Assembly: GCA_902517505.1 (NCBI GenBank) | Contig: CABYCL010000007.1 | Location: 1-47,087, forward strand | Reading direction: 5' to 3' | DNA length: 47,087 nt | From: an uncultured SAR86 cluster bacterium | GTDB taxonomy: Bacteria; Pseudomonadota; Gammaproteobacteria; Magnimaribacterales; D2472 | Shown here: positions 1-9,917 of the stretch, one piece after another | Layout: each line of letters begins with the position of its first letter | Position numbering within the stretch: position 1 is the first letter of the stretch | The notes under the pieces: model-generated | What the model was told of the DNA's origin: nothing | Databases searched by the model: none | Seen by the model: only the letters and a program-made list of their open reading frames with translations | Position numbers and translations under genes: made by a program

Positions 1-701
1 TTGCTGGATTACTTCTTCTAAATAATGTTCTTATTGTTGCTGGTTCATTAGTAGGAGCCAGTGGATTAATACTAACAATAATAATGGCTAAGGCAATGAA
101 CAGATCAATTGGAAACATTTTATTTGTTGGCTATGCATCTTCATCCTCTGGACCAAAGTCTGAAGAAACGGGCGAAGTAAAACCAATAAATGTTTCAGAT
201 GCTTATTTAATTCTTGAGAATGCTAGCTCTGTTCTGGTAATTCCAGGTTATGGTATGGCAGTAGCACAAGCCCAGCACGTTGTTCGTGAACTTGGAGAGC
301 TCCTTGAAGCAAATGGTACAGAGGTAAAATATGGTATTCATCCTGTTGCTGGAAGAATGCCAGGTCATATGAATGTATTATTAGCTGAAGCCAATGTTCC
401 ATATGATGTTTTGGTTGAACCTGATGATGTAAACCCATCAATGGATAGTGTAGATGTAGCAGTTGTAATAGGGGCAAATGATGTAGTTAATCCATCAGCA
501 ACAGAAGAACCAGGCAGTCCAATTTATGGAATGCCTATAATAGAAGCTCATAATGCAAGGACTGTTTTTGTTCTTAAAAGATCAATGTCTTCTGGTTTTG
601 CAGGTGTTCAAAATCCACTTTTCTTTAAAGAAAATACTAGAATGCTTTTTGGTGATGCAAAAGAGTCAATAGGCGGTTTGGTAGCTGAATTTAAAGAGTA
701 A
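1..701 (+). CDS. pntB: NAD(P) transhydrogenase subunit beta, C-terminal part (5' end outside window)
   Basis: Inner-membrane proton-translocating transhydrogenase, beta subunit, which passes hydride between NAD(H) and NADP(H). The reading frame is open from base 3 with no start in the window, so about 232 C-terminal residues are visible against about 460 in the family. The first ~30 codons encode the last hydrophobic membrane segments. The rest is the NADP(H)-binding domain III, with GYGMAVAQAQ (near base 246), GIHPVAGRMPGHMNVLLAEA and the terminal KRSM...GVQNPLFF block, all close to E. coli PntB. The stop is at 699-701, 82 bases before gyrA. The ATG at 84 is internal, not the start. Identity is firm; the upstream part and pntA lie outside the window. 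Confidence 0.95.
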   Translation, partial: AGLLLLNNVLIVAGSLVGASGLILTIIMAKAMNRSIGNILFVGYASSSSGPKSEETGEVKPINVSDAYLILENASSVLVIPGYGMAVAQAQHVVRELGELLEANGTEVKYGIHPVAGRMPGHMNVLLAEANVPYDVLVEPDDVNPSMDSVDVAVVIGANDVVNPSATEEPGSPIYGMPIIEAHNARTVFVLKRSMSSGFAGVQNPLFFKENTRMLFGDAKESIGGLVAEFKE

Positions 702-783
702 TTTTTGCCGTAAATATGTTAAAATATTGCCTAATTTAGGTAATAAAATCCGTGTATAAATTTAAGGTTCAATAAGCAGAAAA

Positions 784-3324
784 ATGAGTGATTTTGCCAA
801 AGAAATTATATCTGTAAACATTGAAGATGAGCTAAAACAATCTTATCTAAGCTATGCACTTAGCGTTATTCATGGTAGAGCGCTACCAGATATAAGAGAT
901 GGTTTAAAGCCGGTACATAGAAGAATCTTATACGCAATGTACGATCTAAAAAATTTCTACAATAGACCATATAAGAAATCTGCAAGAGTTGTTGGTGATG
1001 TTATTGGTAAATATCATCCCCATGGTGATTCTGCTGTCTATGATGCCATGGTTAGAATGGCTCAAGATTTTTCTATGAGATATCCAATCGTTGAAGGCCA
1101 AGGAAACTTTGGTTCAATTGATGGCGACCCACCTGCGGCAATGAGATATACAGAAGTAAGGATGTCAAAAATTACTGATCAAATGCTTGGAGATATAGAA
1201 AAAGAAACTGTATCTTTTTCTCCAAATTATGATGGTAGTGAATTTATACCTGATGTGCTTCCAACAAAAATCCCAAATCTTTTAGTCAATGGTTCATCTG
1301 GAATTGCTGTAGGCATGGCTACAAATATCCCACCCCACAACCTAAATGAAGTTTTAAATGGATGTATCAATCTAATTAATAATCCTAAAATATCTATTGA
1401 TGAATTAATTAAGGATATTTCTGGACCTGATTTCCCAACCGGGGGAACGATTGATGGTAAAGCAGGTATTTATGAAGCTTATAAAACTGGTAGGGGGATA
1501 ATTCATGTTCGATCTAATACTTCTATAGAAGAAGATAAATCAGGAAAACAATCATTAATCATTAACGAAATCCCATTTATGGTTAATAAAGCAAGAATGC
1601 TTGAAAAGATTGCAGAGCTAGTAAAGGAAAAGAAGATAGAGGGCATAACTGAAATTCGAGATGAATCAGATAAAGATGGATTGAGAGTGGTGATTGAAGT
1701 CAGAAAAGGCGACTCTGTAGAAGTTCTTGAAAATAATTTATTTGCACAAACTCAACTTGAACAGTCTTTTGGAATAAATTTCACAGTACTTTCAGACGGT
1801 CAACCAAAAGAAGTTAATCTCAAAGAAATGCTTCAGGCATTTATTAAGCATAGAAAAGAAATTATTATCAAAAGAACTAAATTTGATCTTAAAAAAGCAA
1901 AAGATAGAGGACATGTAGTAGAAGGTTTGATGGTTGCTATTGCAAATATTGATCAGATTATAGCGATAATTAAAAAATCAAAGGATCCAAAAATAGCTGC
2001 TAGTGAATTATGTAAGAAAGTTTGGAAATCTGGACCAGTGGAAGCAATTCTTAAAAAAGTTGGCAGTGATGCATGTAAGCCAAAAGGTCTTAGTAAAGAT
2101 CTTGGCTTGAAAGGGAAAAAATATAAATTATCTCAAGATCAAGCTAAAGCAATTCTTGAATTAAGACTGGGAAGACTTACCGGTTTAGAACAAGATAATT
2201 TAAGTAAAGAATTTTCAGAAATTGTAGAAAAAATACTTAGCCTTCAGAAAATTTTGGATGAAAAGCAAACTCTTACAGATCTAATGATAGGCGAGTTAGA
2301 GGAGATTAAAAATAGTTTTGGAGATGACAGAAGAACCCTAATCAATGATACAAGAAGAGGAATCACAAACGAAGATCTTATTCCTGAAGAGACAAGAGTA
2401 TTAACAGTATCGAGAAGTGGCTATGCTAAGACTCAACCTCTAGATGAATATCGTGAGCAAAGAAGAGGTGGTCAAGGTAAGGCAGCTGCTACAGTAAAAG
2501 AAGAAGATTTAATTCAAAATTTATATGTTCTAAGTAGTCATGTTCAAATTCTTTGTTTTACAACAAAAGGTAAGGTATTTTGGTTAAAGGTATATGAAAT
2601 ACCAGTTGCTTCAAGGACATCAAAAGGCAGGCCATTGGTTAACATGCTTAATTTGGATGACGATGAAAGAGTAAGCGATATTTTACCAGTTGAAGAATTC
2701 TCAGATGATAAGTTTATCTTTATGGCTACAAGAAAAGGAATAACTAAGAAAACTAAGTTGAGCCTCTTTGCTAGAAAATGGAAGTCAGGTATTAAGGCAA
2801 TTAATTTAGATGATGACGATCGATTAATTGGAACAGCAATAACTGATGGTAGTAAAGAAATTTTATTGGCATCTTCAGCTGGAAAATTAATTAGGTTTAA
2901 TGAATCTAAAGTAAGAGCTATGGGAAGAACAGCAAGAGGAGTCAAAGGAATGAAATTAAAAAAAGATCATAAATTAATTTCACTTAATGTTGCAGATTCA
3001 TCCAAAACAGTTTTGTGTGTTTCGGAAAATGGCTATGGCAAAAAAACAGAATTAGATGATTTCCCAACTCATAATAGAGGTGGTCAAGGAGTAATATCTA
3101 TAAAAACAAGCGAGAGAAATGGGTTAATGGTTGCTGCAGCATTAGTTAAAGAAGAAGATGGAATAATGTTAATTAGCGATAAGGGAACTATGATTCGAAC
3201 TAATGTGTCACAAGTGCCAACATTAAGCAGAAATACCCAAGGAGTTAAAATCATTACTCCAAAAGAGGAAGAAAAACTTATTGAGTGTGTCACGATCCCT
3301 GAAGAAGAAAATCAAGAAGATTAA
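784..3324 (+). CDS. gyrA: DNA gyrase subunit A
   Basis: Type II topoisomerase breakage-reunion subunit, acting with GyrB to introduce negative supercoils. The 846-residue protein is slightly shorter than E. coli GyrA (875). The N-terminal domain keeps E. coli numbering: catalytic Tyr122 in RYTEVR, and a quinolone-resistance region around [12 protein letters not shown] with Ser83 and Asp87, which is the sensitive-type pattern. The GyrA box QRRGGQG lies near residue 560 and is followed by the C-terminal beta-pinwheel repeats. The pinwheel ends EEENQED, an acidic tail. The gene lies 82 bases after pntB and 3 bases before serC, a gyrA-serC order known from Pseudomonas and relatives. The upstream gap is AT-rich, and no convincing promoter could be fixed in it. 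Confidence 0.98.
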   Translation: MSDFAKEIISVNIEDELKQSYLSYALSVIHGRALPDIRDGLKPVHRRILYAMYDLKNFYNRPYKKSARVVGDVIGKYHPHGDSAVYDAMVRMAQDFSMRYPIVEGQGNFGSIDGDPPAAMRYTEVRMSKITDQMLGDIEKETVSFSPNYDGSEFIPDVLPTKIPNLLVNGSSGIAVGMATNIPPHNLNEVLNGCINLINNPKISIDELIKDISGPDFPTGGTIDGKAGIYEAYKTGRGIIHVRSNTSIEEDKSGKQSLIINEIPFMVNKARMLEKIAELVKEKKIEGITEIRDESDKDGLRVVIEVRKGDSVEVLENNLFAQTQLEQSFGINFTVLSDGQPKEVNLKEMLQAFIKHRKEIIIKRTKFDLKKAKDRGHVVEGLMVAIANIDQIIAIIKKSKDPKIAASELCKKVWKSGPVEAILKKVGSDACKPKGLSKDLGLKGKKYKLSQDQAKAILELRLGRLTGLEQDNLSKEFSEIVEKILSLQKILDEKQTLTDLMIGELEEIKNSFGDDRRTLINDTRRGITNEDLIPEETRVLTVSRSGYAKTQPLDEYREQRRGGQGKAAATVKEEDLIQNLYVLSSHVQILCFTTKGKVFWLKVYEIPVASRTSKGRPLVNMLNLDDDERVSDILPVEEFSDDKFIFMATRKGITKKTKLSLFARKWKSGIKAINLDDDDRLIGTAITDGSKEILLASSAGKLIRFNESKVRAMGRTARGVKGMKLKKDHKLISLNVADSSKTVLCVSENGYGKKTELDDFPTHNRGGQGVISIKTSERNGLMVAAALVKEEDGIMLISDKGTMIRTNVSQVPTLSRNTQGVKIITPKEEEKLIECVTIPEEENQED

Positions 3325-3327
3325 ATA

Positions 3328-4404
3328 ATGAGAAAGTGGAATTTTTGTGCAGGACCAGCAGTTCTCCCTGAAGATGTCCTTAAAGAAGTAAAGTCAGAAT
3401 TTTTAGAATTTAATAATTCTGGTACATCTATTATGGAGATGAGTCATAGATCTGAAATCTATACCTCAGTCGCAATAGAAGCAAAAAAAGATCTCATAGA
3501 GATATTAAATATTCCTAAAAATTACGATGTTTTATTTCTACAAGGCGGAGCAACTCATCAATTTTCAATGGTTCCCTATAATTTTGGACATAATACCAAA
3601 GAGGCAGACTATGTTTTATCAGGTTCTTGGTCTAAAAAAGCAATCTCAGAAGCTTCAAAAATAATTAAAGTTAATACTATTGCATCATCTGAGGGCAAGA
3701 ACTTTACCTATGCACCAGATCCAAACGATTGGAAAGTTTCAGAAAAATCTGCATATTTACATTTTTGTCCAAATGAAACTATTCAAGGAGTAGCAATTCA
3801 TGAACCACCAATTATTGATAAACCTCTCATATCAGACGCATCTTCTGTAATCTTAAGTGAGCCTTTAGATGTTTCAAAGTTTTCTTTAATTTATGCTGGA
3901 GCTCAAAAAAATATTGGACCATCAGGTTTAACAATTGTAATTATAGACCGTGAATTTATGGAATATGGAGATCAAAATATACCCAATATTCTTAAATATT
4001 CTGAACACTCTAATTCTGATTCAATGCTTAATACACCTCCTACATTTGCCTGGTATATGGCAGGAAAAGTATTTAAATGGATAAAAGATTCTGGTGGCTT
4101 AGATTATTTTAGTATTCAAAATAATAAAAAAGCTAGTGAGTTGTATAAATTTATTGATGAATCTTCATTTTATTCCAACAATATAGATATAAAAAATAGA
4201 TCGATTATGAATGTTACTTTTTTTCTTGCAAATGATGATCTTGATAAGACATTCTTGTCAAATGCAGAAGAAAACGGATTATTAAACCTAAAAGGCCATA
4301 GATCAGTTGGAGGAATGAGAGCAAGCATATATAATGCTATGCCCTTTGAGGGGGTTGAGGAATTGATTAAATTTATGGAATATTTTGAATCAAAATATGG
4401 ATAG
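3328..4404 (+). CDS. serC: Phosphoserine aminotransferase
   Basis: PLP enzyme converting 3-phosphohydroxypyruvate to phosphoserine in serine synthesis (also used in PLP synthesis). The protein has 358 residues, the usual length, and starts RKWNFCAGPAVLP as in the family. The Schiff-base lysine is Lys194 in YAGAQKNIGPSG. SHRS (residues 39-42), QGGATHQF (near 72) and the C-terminal GHRSVGGMRASIYNA phosphate-binding stretch are also clear. It starts 3 bases after the gyrA stop and ends 5 bases before pheA, consistent with one transcript running into aromatic amino acid synthesis. Confidence 0.97.
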   Translation: MRKWNFCAGPAVLPEDVLKEVKSEFLEFNNSGTSIMEMSHRSEIYTSVAIEAKKDLIEILNIPKNYDVLFLQGGATHQFSMVPYNFGHNTKEADYVLSGSWSKKAISEASKIIKVNTIASSEGKNFTYAPDPNDWKVSEKSAYLHFCPNETIQGVAIHEPPIIDKPLISDASSVILSEPLDVSKFSLIYAGAQKNIGPSGLTIVIIDREFMEYGDQNIPNILKYSEHSNSDSMLNTPPTFAWYMAGKVFKWIKDSGGLDYFSIQNNKKASELYKFIDESSFYSNNIDIKNRSIMNVTFFLANDDLDKTFLSNAEENGLLNLKGHRSVGGMRASIYNAMPFEGVEELIKFMEYFESKYG

Positions 4405-4409
4405 GCAAG

Positions 4410-5498
4410 ATGACAAAAAAAAACCTTAAAAGCTTTAGAGATAAAATTGATAAGATTGATCAAGAAATACTTGCGCTTATCCAAAAAAGAGCATTTCATG
4501 CAGTAGCTATAGGTAAAATAAAATCTAAAACTGATCCAAAACAGTCTTTTTATAAACCTGGCAGAGAAACTAAAATTTTAAGAAACATAATTAAATCAAA
4601 TAAAAAAGGATTACTTCCGGACTCTAAAATAAGAGCCATATATAAAGAGCTTATTTCAGGATGTTTATCTTTAGAAGAAATTTTAAAAGTTGCATATCTA
4701 GGTCCAGAAGGAACTCACTCTGAAGCAGCTGTTCATAATCAATTTGGATCGCAGGCTATAAGGATTCCAACAAACACTATTGACGATGTTTTTTATCAAG
4801 TAATAAATAACGAAGTAAATATTGGGGTTGTACCTGTTGAAAATTCATCAGAAGGAGTTATTAATACGACACTAAATTGTTTGGCAGATAGTGAAGATAT
4901 AAAAATCATTGGTGAAATATATTTAGATATTGATCATCAGTTAGCTTCGGGTAATAAATTTGATTTAAATCAAGCTTTTGCAATTGCTTCACATCCACAA
5001 GCACTTGGACAATGCTCGAAGTGGATAGAAAGGAATATAGGAAGCATTAAAAGACTTGAGATGCCAAGTTCAGCAGCTGCAGCTAAATATGCTAAAGAAA
5101 ATAAAAATATATTATGTATTGTAAATTCATTAGCTGTTGAAAATTATAAACTTCGTCTTGTAAAAAAGAATATCCAAGATTACTCTGAAAATAGTACAAG
5201 ATTCCTTGTAATAGGTAAAACTCAAGTTGAAAAGACTGGCAAAGATAAAAGCTCTTTTTTAATTCAGACCCCCAATAAGCCTGGTTCTCTTATGTCTGTT
5301 TTAAAGCCTTTTGATGAAAAGAAAATTAACTTAAGTAAGATTGAAACACGACCTTCAAGAGGAAATATTAATTCTCATGATTTCTTTGTTGATTGTGAAG
5401 GGCATATTAAAGATCAGAAACTTCGATTAGCTATAAAAGAAGTTATAGATACCGGAGCAATTGTAAGAAATTTTGGCTCATATCCTGAATATGTATGA
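4410..5498 (+). CDS. pheA: Bifunctional chorismate mutase / prephenate dehydratase (P-protein)
   Basis: Makes phenylpyruvate from chorismate in phenylalanine synthesis. Three domains are visible in 362 residues. An AroQ-type chorismate mutase covers about residues 1-85 (RDKIDKIDQEILALIQKR). The prephenate dehydratase domain runs from about 92 (VAYLGPEGTHSEAA) to 270, with the catalytic TRF motif in NSTRFLVIG. A C-terminal ACT domain follows from about 275, with PGSLMSVL and ETRPSRG standing for the GALV/ESRP phenylalanine-binding motifs, so feedback inhibition is likely. The gene starts 5 bases after serC, and its stop overlaps the tyrA start as ATGA. Confidence 0.97.
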   Translation: MTKKNLKSFRDKIDKIDQEILALIQKRAFHAVAIGKIKSKTDPKQSFYKPGRETKILRNIIKSNKKGLLPDSKIRAIYKELISGCLSLEEILKVAYLGPEGTHSEAAVHNQFGSQAIRIPTNTIDDVFYQVINNEVNIGVVPVENSSEGVINTTLNCLADSEDIKIIGEIYLDIDHQLASGNKFDLNQAFAIASHPQALGQCSKWIERNIGSIKRLEMPSSAAAAKYAKENKNILCIVNSLAVENYKLRLVKKNIQDYSENSTRFLVIGKTQVEKTGKDKSSFLIQTPNKPGSLMSVLKPFDEKKINLSKIETRPSRGNINSHDFFVDCEGHIKDQKLRLAIKEVIDTGAIVRNFGSYPEYV

Positions 5499-6367
5499 AC
5501 TTGAACGTTGAAAAAATTCTAATTATTGGAGTGGGCATGATAGGGGCATCAATTGCATTAGCTTCTAAATCAAAAGGAATCAAAGTTGCTGGATTTGATA
5601 ATAATCCTGAGTTTTTGAACAATGCTGTCAAAAAGCAGATTATTGACCAAAGCATTGATTCATTAGATGAGATAAATTCAAAAAATTATATTAAAGATGT
5701 TGATTTAATTATTATTGCAGTTCCACCAAAGCAAACATTAGAGGTATTAAATAGCTTAAAAGAATTATGGAATACAGATATAACTATTACAGATACATCA
5801 AGTGTAAAAAATCATATTCAATTAAAAGATGTTTCCAATATAATTCTTTCTCATCCAATTGCCGGCTCTGATCAATCTGGCTTATCAGCAGCAGACGCAA
5901 ACCTTTTTCAGGGTAAAAAAAATGTTTTGTGCAATCCATTTGATAGCTCCAAAGAACATTTCGATAAGGTAGATAATTTTTGGAAAAATGCTCTTCAAAT
6001 GAGAACTTCTTTAATGACAGTTTCTGAACACGACTTAGTTTTTGCAATGACAAGTCATCTTCCGCATTTGATATCCTATGCTTTAATAGATTCAATTCGC
6101 TTATCAAATAATGATGTTGGTGATAATGCCGGCGGCGGCTTAAAAGAATTTTTAAGATTAAGTGGGTCAAATCCAGAAATGTGGAGCGATATTTTTACTC
6201 TTAATAGAGTAGATTTAATAAAAGCACTTGCCGGTATGCAAGTTTCACTTAATAATTTATTAGAGCTTATTTCTGAAACAAAGCAAATTCCTGATATTTT
6301 TTCCCATCTTGAATTTCTTAAAAATGAACTTGATGAGATTAAATCTTTTAAAGAAGATAAATTTTGA
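5495..6367 (+). CDS. tyrA: Prephenate dehydrogenase
   Basis: NAD(P)-dependent oxidative decarboxylation of prephenate (or arogenate) toward tyrosine. The 290-residue protein is a single dehydrogenase unit: Rossmann motif GVGMIGASIAL (residues 11-21), IIAVPP, and the substrate/catalytic histidine segment SHPIAGSDQSG followed by TSHLPHLISYAL. There is no chorismate mutase or ACT domain, unlike E. coli TyrA. The start overlaps the pheA stop by 4 bases, and the stop overlaps the aroA TTG start by 4 bases (TTGA). In Pseudomonas these activities are fused as TyrA-AroA; here they stay separate but translationally coupled. Prephenate versus arogenate preference cannot be read from sequence. Confidence 0.93.
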   Translation: MNLNVEKILIIGVGMIGASIALASKSKGIKVAGFDNNPEFLNNAVKKQIIDQSIDSLDEINSKNYIKDVDLIIIAVPPKQTLEVLNSLKELWNTDITITDTSSVKNHIQLKDVSNIILSHPIAGSDQSGLSAADANLFQGKKNVLCNPFDSSKEHFDKVDNFWKNALQMRTSLMTVSEHDLVFAMTSHLPHLISYALIDSIRLSNNDVGDNAGGGLKEFLRLSGSNPEMWSDIFTLNRVDLIKALAGMQVSLNNLLELISETKQIPDIFSHLEFLKNELDEIKSFKEDKF

Positions 6368-7677
6368 ATTTAGTATCCTATCAAATCAATACAATGTCTG
6401 GTGAAATTGTTTGTCCTGGTGATAAGTCTATTTCTCAAAGAATACTAATTATTGGTTCGATATTAAATTGTGATATGGAGATAGATGGGTTTCTGGATTC
6501 AGCTGATCCTAATTCAACTCTTAATGCTTTAAATGAAATTGGAGCATCAATTAAAAAAGATCAAGAAAAAGTATTTTTAAATAAAAGAAATATCCCATTT
6601 CATGAGCCTGTTAATGATTTAGATCTTGGTAATTCAGGGACTGGTGCCAGGCTTATCTTGGGATTAATTTCAGGCTTAGGCCTAAGATCTAAATTAATTG
6701 GAGATTCTTCTTTATCTAATAGACCTATGCAAAGGGTTATAAAACCTTTAATTCAAATGGGCGCAAAAATTGATAGCAACAAAGGGAAATTACCAATTTT
6801 TACCCTTGATTCAAAAATTTCTAATAATTTTCAATATAAAATGCCTATTGCGAGCGCTCAAGTTAAATCATGTCTTTTATTAACAGCGCTAGCCTCAGAG
6901 AATAATATAAAAGTTATTGAACCAAAAATAACACGAGATCATACAGAGAGAATGATTGATTATTTTGGAGGTGACATTAGTTTTAAACAAAAAGCAAATA
7001 TAGGAGAAATAAATTATAAATTCCACAATTTAACTCCGAAAGATTCCTACAAGGTCGCTGGTGATTTTTCTTCAGCAACATTTATCATTGTAGCCACCTT
7101 AATATCTTTAAATTCAGAAGTTTTAATTAAAAATGTAGGACTAAACAAAACAAGGAGTGGGTTATTAGAAATACTAAAAATGATGGGTGCTAATATTCAG
7201 ATTAAAAATAAAAAAATTGAATCAAATGAAGAGGTTGGAGACATAGTAGTTAAATCCTCTAAATTAATTGGTGTTCAGGTGCCTAAGAATATAATCCCAA
7301 ATATAATCGATGAAATACCCATATTAAGCATTGCTGCAGCTTTTGCTGATGGCGTGACTAAAATCAGCAATGCATCTGAATTAAGAGTTAAAGAATCAGA
7401 TAGATTAAATGCTATATCAAATGGACTAAGTAAATTAAATATAATTCATGAAATATTTGAGGATGGTTTAAATATAACTGGAACAAAAGAAAAGGTAGAT
7501 TCAGAAAAGAAAATTAATTCTTTTAATGATCATAGAATTGCAATGAGTTTTTTAATAGCTGGAATTAGATCAAAAAAAGGAATATCTGTAGAAAACTGCA
7601 AGAATATCGAAACCTCATTTCCAAATTTTAGGAATATAATGAATTCTTTAGGTATGAAAATTGATGAAAAAAATTAA
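6364..7677 (+). CDS. aroA: 3-phosphoshikimate 1-carboxyvinyltransferase (EPSP synthase), class II-like
   Basis: Sixth step of the shikimate pathway: shikimate-3-phosphate plus PEP gives EPSP. The TTG start at 6364 is chosen because the first ten residues align with family N-termini and it overlaps the tyrA stop; the in-frame ATG at 6394 would cut just before the conserved PGDKSISQR. The SAQVKS, ITRDHTERM, DEIPIL, ELRVKESDR and FNDHRIAMSF blocks follow the CP4-like (class II) pattern more than the E. coli one. In the PEP/glyphosate site the motif is LGNSGTGAR. Glycine is kept where the tolerant CP4 enzyme has alanine, so no intrinsic glyphosate tolerance is predicted at that position. Length is 437 residues. 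Confidence 0.96.
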   Translation: MNLVSYQINTMSGEIVCPGDKSISQRILIIGSILNCDMEIDGFLDSADPNSTLNALNEIGASIKKDQEKVFLNKRNIPFHEPVNDLDLGNSGTGARLILGLISGLGLRSKLIGDSSLSNRPMQRVIKPLIQMGAKIDSNKGKLPIFTLDSKISNNFQYKMPIASAQVKSCLLLTALASENNIKVIEPKITRDHTERMIDYFGGDISFKQKANIGEINYKFHNLTPKDSYKVAGDFSSATFIIVATLISLNSEVLIKNVGLNKTRSGLLEILKMMGANIQIKNKKIESNEEVGDIVVKSSKLIGVQVPKNIIPNIIDEIPILSIAAAFADGVTKISNASELRVKESDRLNAISNGLSKLNIIHEIFEDGLNITGTKEKVDSEKKINSFNDHRIAMSFLIAGIRSKKGISVENCKNIETSFPNFRNIMNSLGMKIDEKN

Positions 7678-8323
7678 TGTGGTAGCGATAGATGGTCCTT
7701 CAGCATCAGGAAAGGGAGCATTATCAAGAAGCATAGCGCATCGATTTGGATTTGACATTCTTGATAGTGGACTCTTATATAGACTTTATGCTTTCTTATC
7801 TCATTTAAAGTTTGATATAGATGAAATTAATAAAAAAATTAGCAAAGATATATCTTTTATTTCTGACGAAGATAGCGTACATGTTATTTATGAAGGAAAA
7901 GAAATAACTAATCATCTAAGATCAGAAAATATTGCAAAAATAGCATCTGAACATAGCGCCAAAAAAGAAGTAAGAAGATCATTATTTGAGATCCAAAGGA
8001 ATTTTTATAATGAAAAAGGCCTAGTAGCTGATGGAAGAGATATGGGTACTGTGGTCTTTAAAGATGCAAAAATAAAAATATTTCTTACAGCATCTAAAGA
8101 AATTAGAGCAAAAAGACGTTATTTAGAGTTGCAGAATCGCGGTCAAGAAGTTAATATGCCCGCTCTGATAGCCGATATTGAGAAAAGAGATTTAAAGGAT
8201 AGCTCAAGAGAATTATCGCCTCTTTTACCAGCTGAAGATGCTCATATAATTGACTCTTCAGAAATGTCTCTTGAAGAAGTATTCAGTCTTACTGAAAATT
8301 TAATTAAAAAGGAATTTATATAA
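7664..8323 (+). CDS. cmk: Cytidylate (CMP/dCMP) kinase
   Basis: Phosphorylates CMP and dCMP in pyrimidine nucleotide salvage and supply. The 219-residue protein has the P-loop GPSASGKG (about residues 10-17), the GLLYR lid/substrate segment, and DGRDMGTVVF typical of bacterial CMP kinase, followed by an arginine-rich region. I chose the ATG at 7664; the TTG immediately before it (7661) is in frame but adds only one residue. The start lies inside the 3' end of aroA (14-base overlap), and the stop abuts the rpsA ATG. The cmk-rpsA pairing is standard in proteobacteria. Confidence 0.96.
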   Translation: MKKINVVAIDGPSASGKGALSRSIAHRFGFDILDSGLLYRLYAFLSHLKFDIDEINKKISKDISFISDEDSVHVIYEGKEITNHLRSENIAKIASEHSAKKEVRRSLFEIQRNFYNEKGLVADGRDMGTVVFKDAKIKIFLTASKEIRAKRRYLELQNRGQEVNMPALIADIEKRDLKDSSRELSPLLPAEDAHIIDSSEMSLEEVFSLTENLIKKEFI

Positions 8324-9631
8324 ATGTCAGAATCTTTTTCAACCTTATTAGATGAAAGTTTAAATACGCTTGATATGCAACCAGGTTCAATAGTACCTGG
8401 AGTGGTTCTTGATATTGACAAAGACTGGGTCACTGTTCATGTTGGTCTTAAATCAGAGGGAATGATATCAATAGACGAATTTAGAAATAATAAAGGCGAA
8501 GCTAATATTGAAGTTGGAGATGAGATTGAGGTAGCTCTTGAGGCGGTTGAAGATGGGTATGGAGAAACTAGAATTTCTAGAGAAAAAGCAAGAAAATTAT
8601 CAACTTGGAAGATGTTAGAGGAAGCCCTCGAGACAGGTGAATTTGTAACAGGTAAGATTCAAAATAGGGTTAAAGGTGGATTTGCAGTTGAAGTTGATGT
8701 TGTTAAAGCTTTTCTTCCTGGTTCATTGGTAGATGTAAGGCCTGTAAAAGAAGCACCTGATATTGAAAATACTATTCAAGATTTTAAAGTTATTAAACTT
8801 GATTATAAAAGAAACAACGTTGTTCTATCGAGAAAAGCTGTATTAGAAAAAAATAACTCTGAAGTTAAAGTTGAATTACTAAAAAATCTTGAAGAAGGCC
8901 AAATTGTAAAAGGTATTGTAAAAAATATTACCGATTATGGTGCTTTTATTGATCTTGGAGGATTAGATGGCCTGCTGCACATTACTGATATCTCATGGTC
9001 GCGAGTCACAAATCCCTCTGATCATTTAAATCTTGGTGAAGAAATAGATGTCAAAGTTTTAAGTTTTGATAAGGAGAAGTTAAGAGTTTCATTGGGACTC
9101 AAACAAATTCATAATGACCCATGGGAAAATGTTGAGTCTAACTATTCAGTTGGAGGCATATATGAAGCAGAAGTTTCAAATTTAACAGATTATGGTTGTT
9201 TTGCTCAACTTGAAGAGGGAATAGAAGGCCTTATCCATTTATCTGAACTAGATTGGACTAGTAAAAATATTCATCCTTCAAAGGTTGTTGAAATCGAAGA
9301 AAAAATTAAAGTTATGATTCTAGAGATTGACCATGATAAGCGAAGAATTTCTTTGGGTTTAAAACAGACTAAACCAAATCCTTGGACTGAATTTGCTAAC
9401 AAATATGGAATAGGAGATAAAGTTGAAGGAAAGATTAAATCAATTACTGATTTCGGCATCTTCGTTGGACTTGAGGGCGATATTGATGGATTGATCCATT
9501 TGTCTGATATATCTGATGAAGTCGAATCCAATGATGCATTAGAAGAATTTAAAAAAGATCAAGTTCTTGAATGTATTGTTTTTGCTGTTGATGCTGAAAG
9601 AGAAAGAATCTCATTGAAGTTGAGTGAATAA
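8324..9631 (+). CDS. rpsA: 30S ribosomal protein S1, short five-domain form
   Basis: Ribosomal protein that captures mRNA for initiation on the small subunit. At 435 residues it is well below the ~557 of E. coli S1. Five S1 (OB-fold) repeats can be counted: about residues 18-82, 100-165, 185-257, 272-344 and 359-432. The first two are divergent, as expected for the S2/ribosome-anchoring domains. Domains 3-5 carry clear signatures (DYGAFIDL..GLDGLLH, DYGCFAQL..GIEGLIH, DFGIFVGL..DIDGLIH). The protein ends just after domain 5, so the usual sixth domain is absent and no remnant of it follows. Its 3' end overlaps the ihfB start by 8 bases. Confidence 0.96.
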   Translation: MSESFSTLLDESLNTLDMQPGSIVPGVVLDIDKDWVTVHVGLKSEGMISIDEFRNNKGEANIEVGDEIEVALEAVEDGYGETRISREKARKLSTWKMLEEALETGEFVTGKIQNRVKGGFAVEVDVVKAFLPGSLVDVRPVKEAPDIENTIQDFKVIKLDYKRNNVVLSRKAVLEKNNSEVKVELLKNLEEGQIVKGIVKNITDYGAFIDLGGLDGLLHITDISWSRVTNPSDHLNLGEEIDVKVLSFDKEKLRVSLGLKQIHNDPWENVESNYSVGGIYEAEVSNLTDYGCFAQLEEGIEGLIHLSELDWTSKNIHPSKVVEIEEKIKVMILEIDHDKRRISLGLKQTKPNPWTEFANKYGIGDKVEGKIKSITDFGIFVGLEGDIDGLIHLSDISDEVESNDALEEFKKDQVLECIVFAVDAERERISLKLSE

Positions 9632-9917
9632 TCAAAAACAAGAAACCTTTACACGCTCAGATATAGAAGCATCTCTCAAAAAGAAATTCCCAAATTTAAG
9701 TAAATTTGAAATCTCCGAAGCTATAGATGCTATTTTAGAGTCTATTGTTGAATCAGTTGCATTGGATGAAAAGGTAGAAATTAGAGGTTTTGGTACTTTC
9801 TCAAAAAAATTTATAAGACCTAGAAAATTCATTAATCCTAAAACAAAGGAGGTATCATATTTGGGTGAAACTGCAACAATGCATTTTAAACCTTCAAAAT
9901 CATTGATAAAAATATGA
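9624..9917 (+). CDS. ihfB: Integration host factor subunit beta / HU-family DNA-bending protein
   Basis: Small nucleoid protein that binds and sharply bends DNA. The protein has 97 residues. It shows the HU/IHF fold with IRGFGTFSKK, and the beta-arm RPRKFINPKTKE carries the DNA-intercalating proline of the family's NP motif; MHFKPSKSL ends the domain. The usual GRNP reads FINP here, so the arm is divergent. The start is GTG at 9624, inside the end of rpsA; no ATG lies nearby in frame. The stop overlaps pyrF as ATGA. Position directly after rpsA is the classic ihfB location, and that is the main reason for choosing IhfB over HU. Confidence 0.88.
   Translation: MNNQKQETFTRSDIEASLKKKFPNLSKFEISEAIDAILESIVESVALDEKVEIRGFGTFSKKFIRPRKFINPKTKEVSYLGETATMHFKPSKSLIKI

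Noticed and set aside
2544-2945. Minus-strand open frame opposite gyrA (and similar ones opposite rpsA, pyrF, pheS, the surface gene and others)
   Set aside because: Shadows of conserved + strand genes: no family motifs, no start signals and low-complexity translations.
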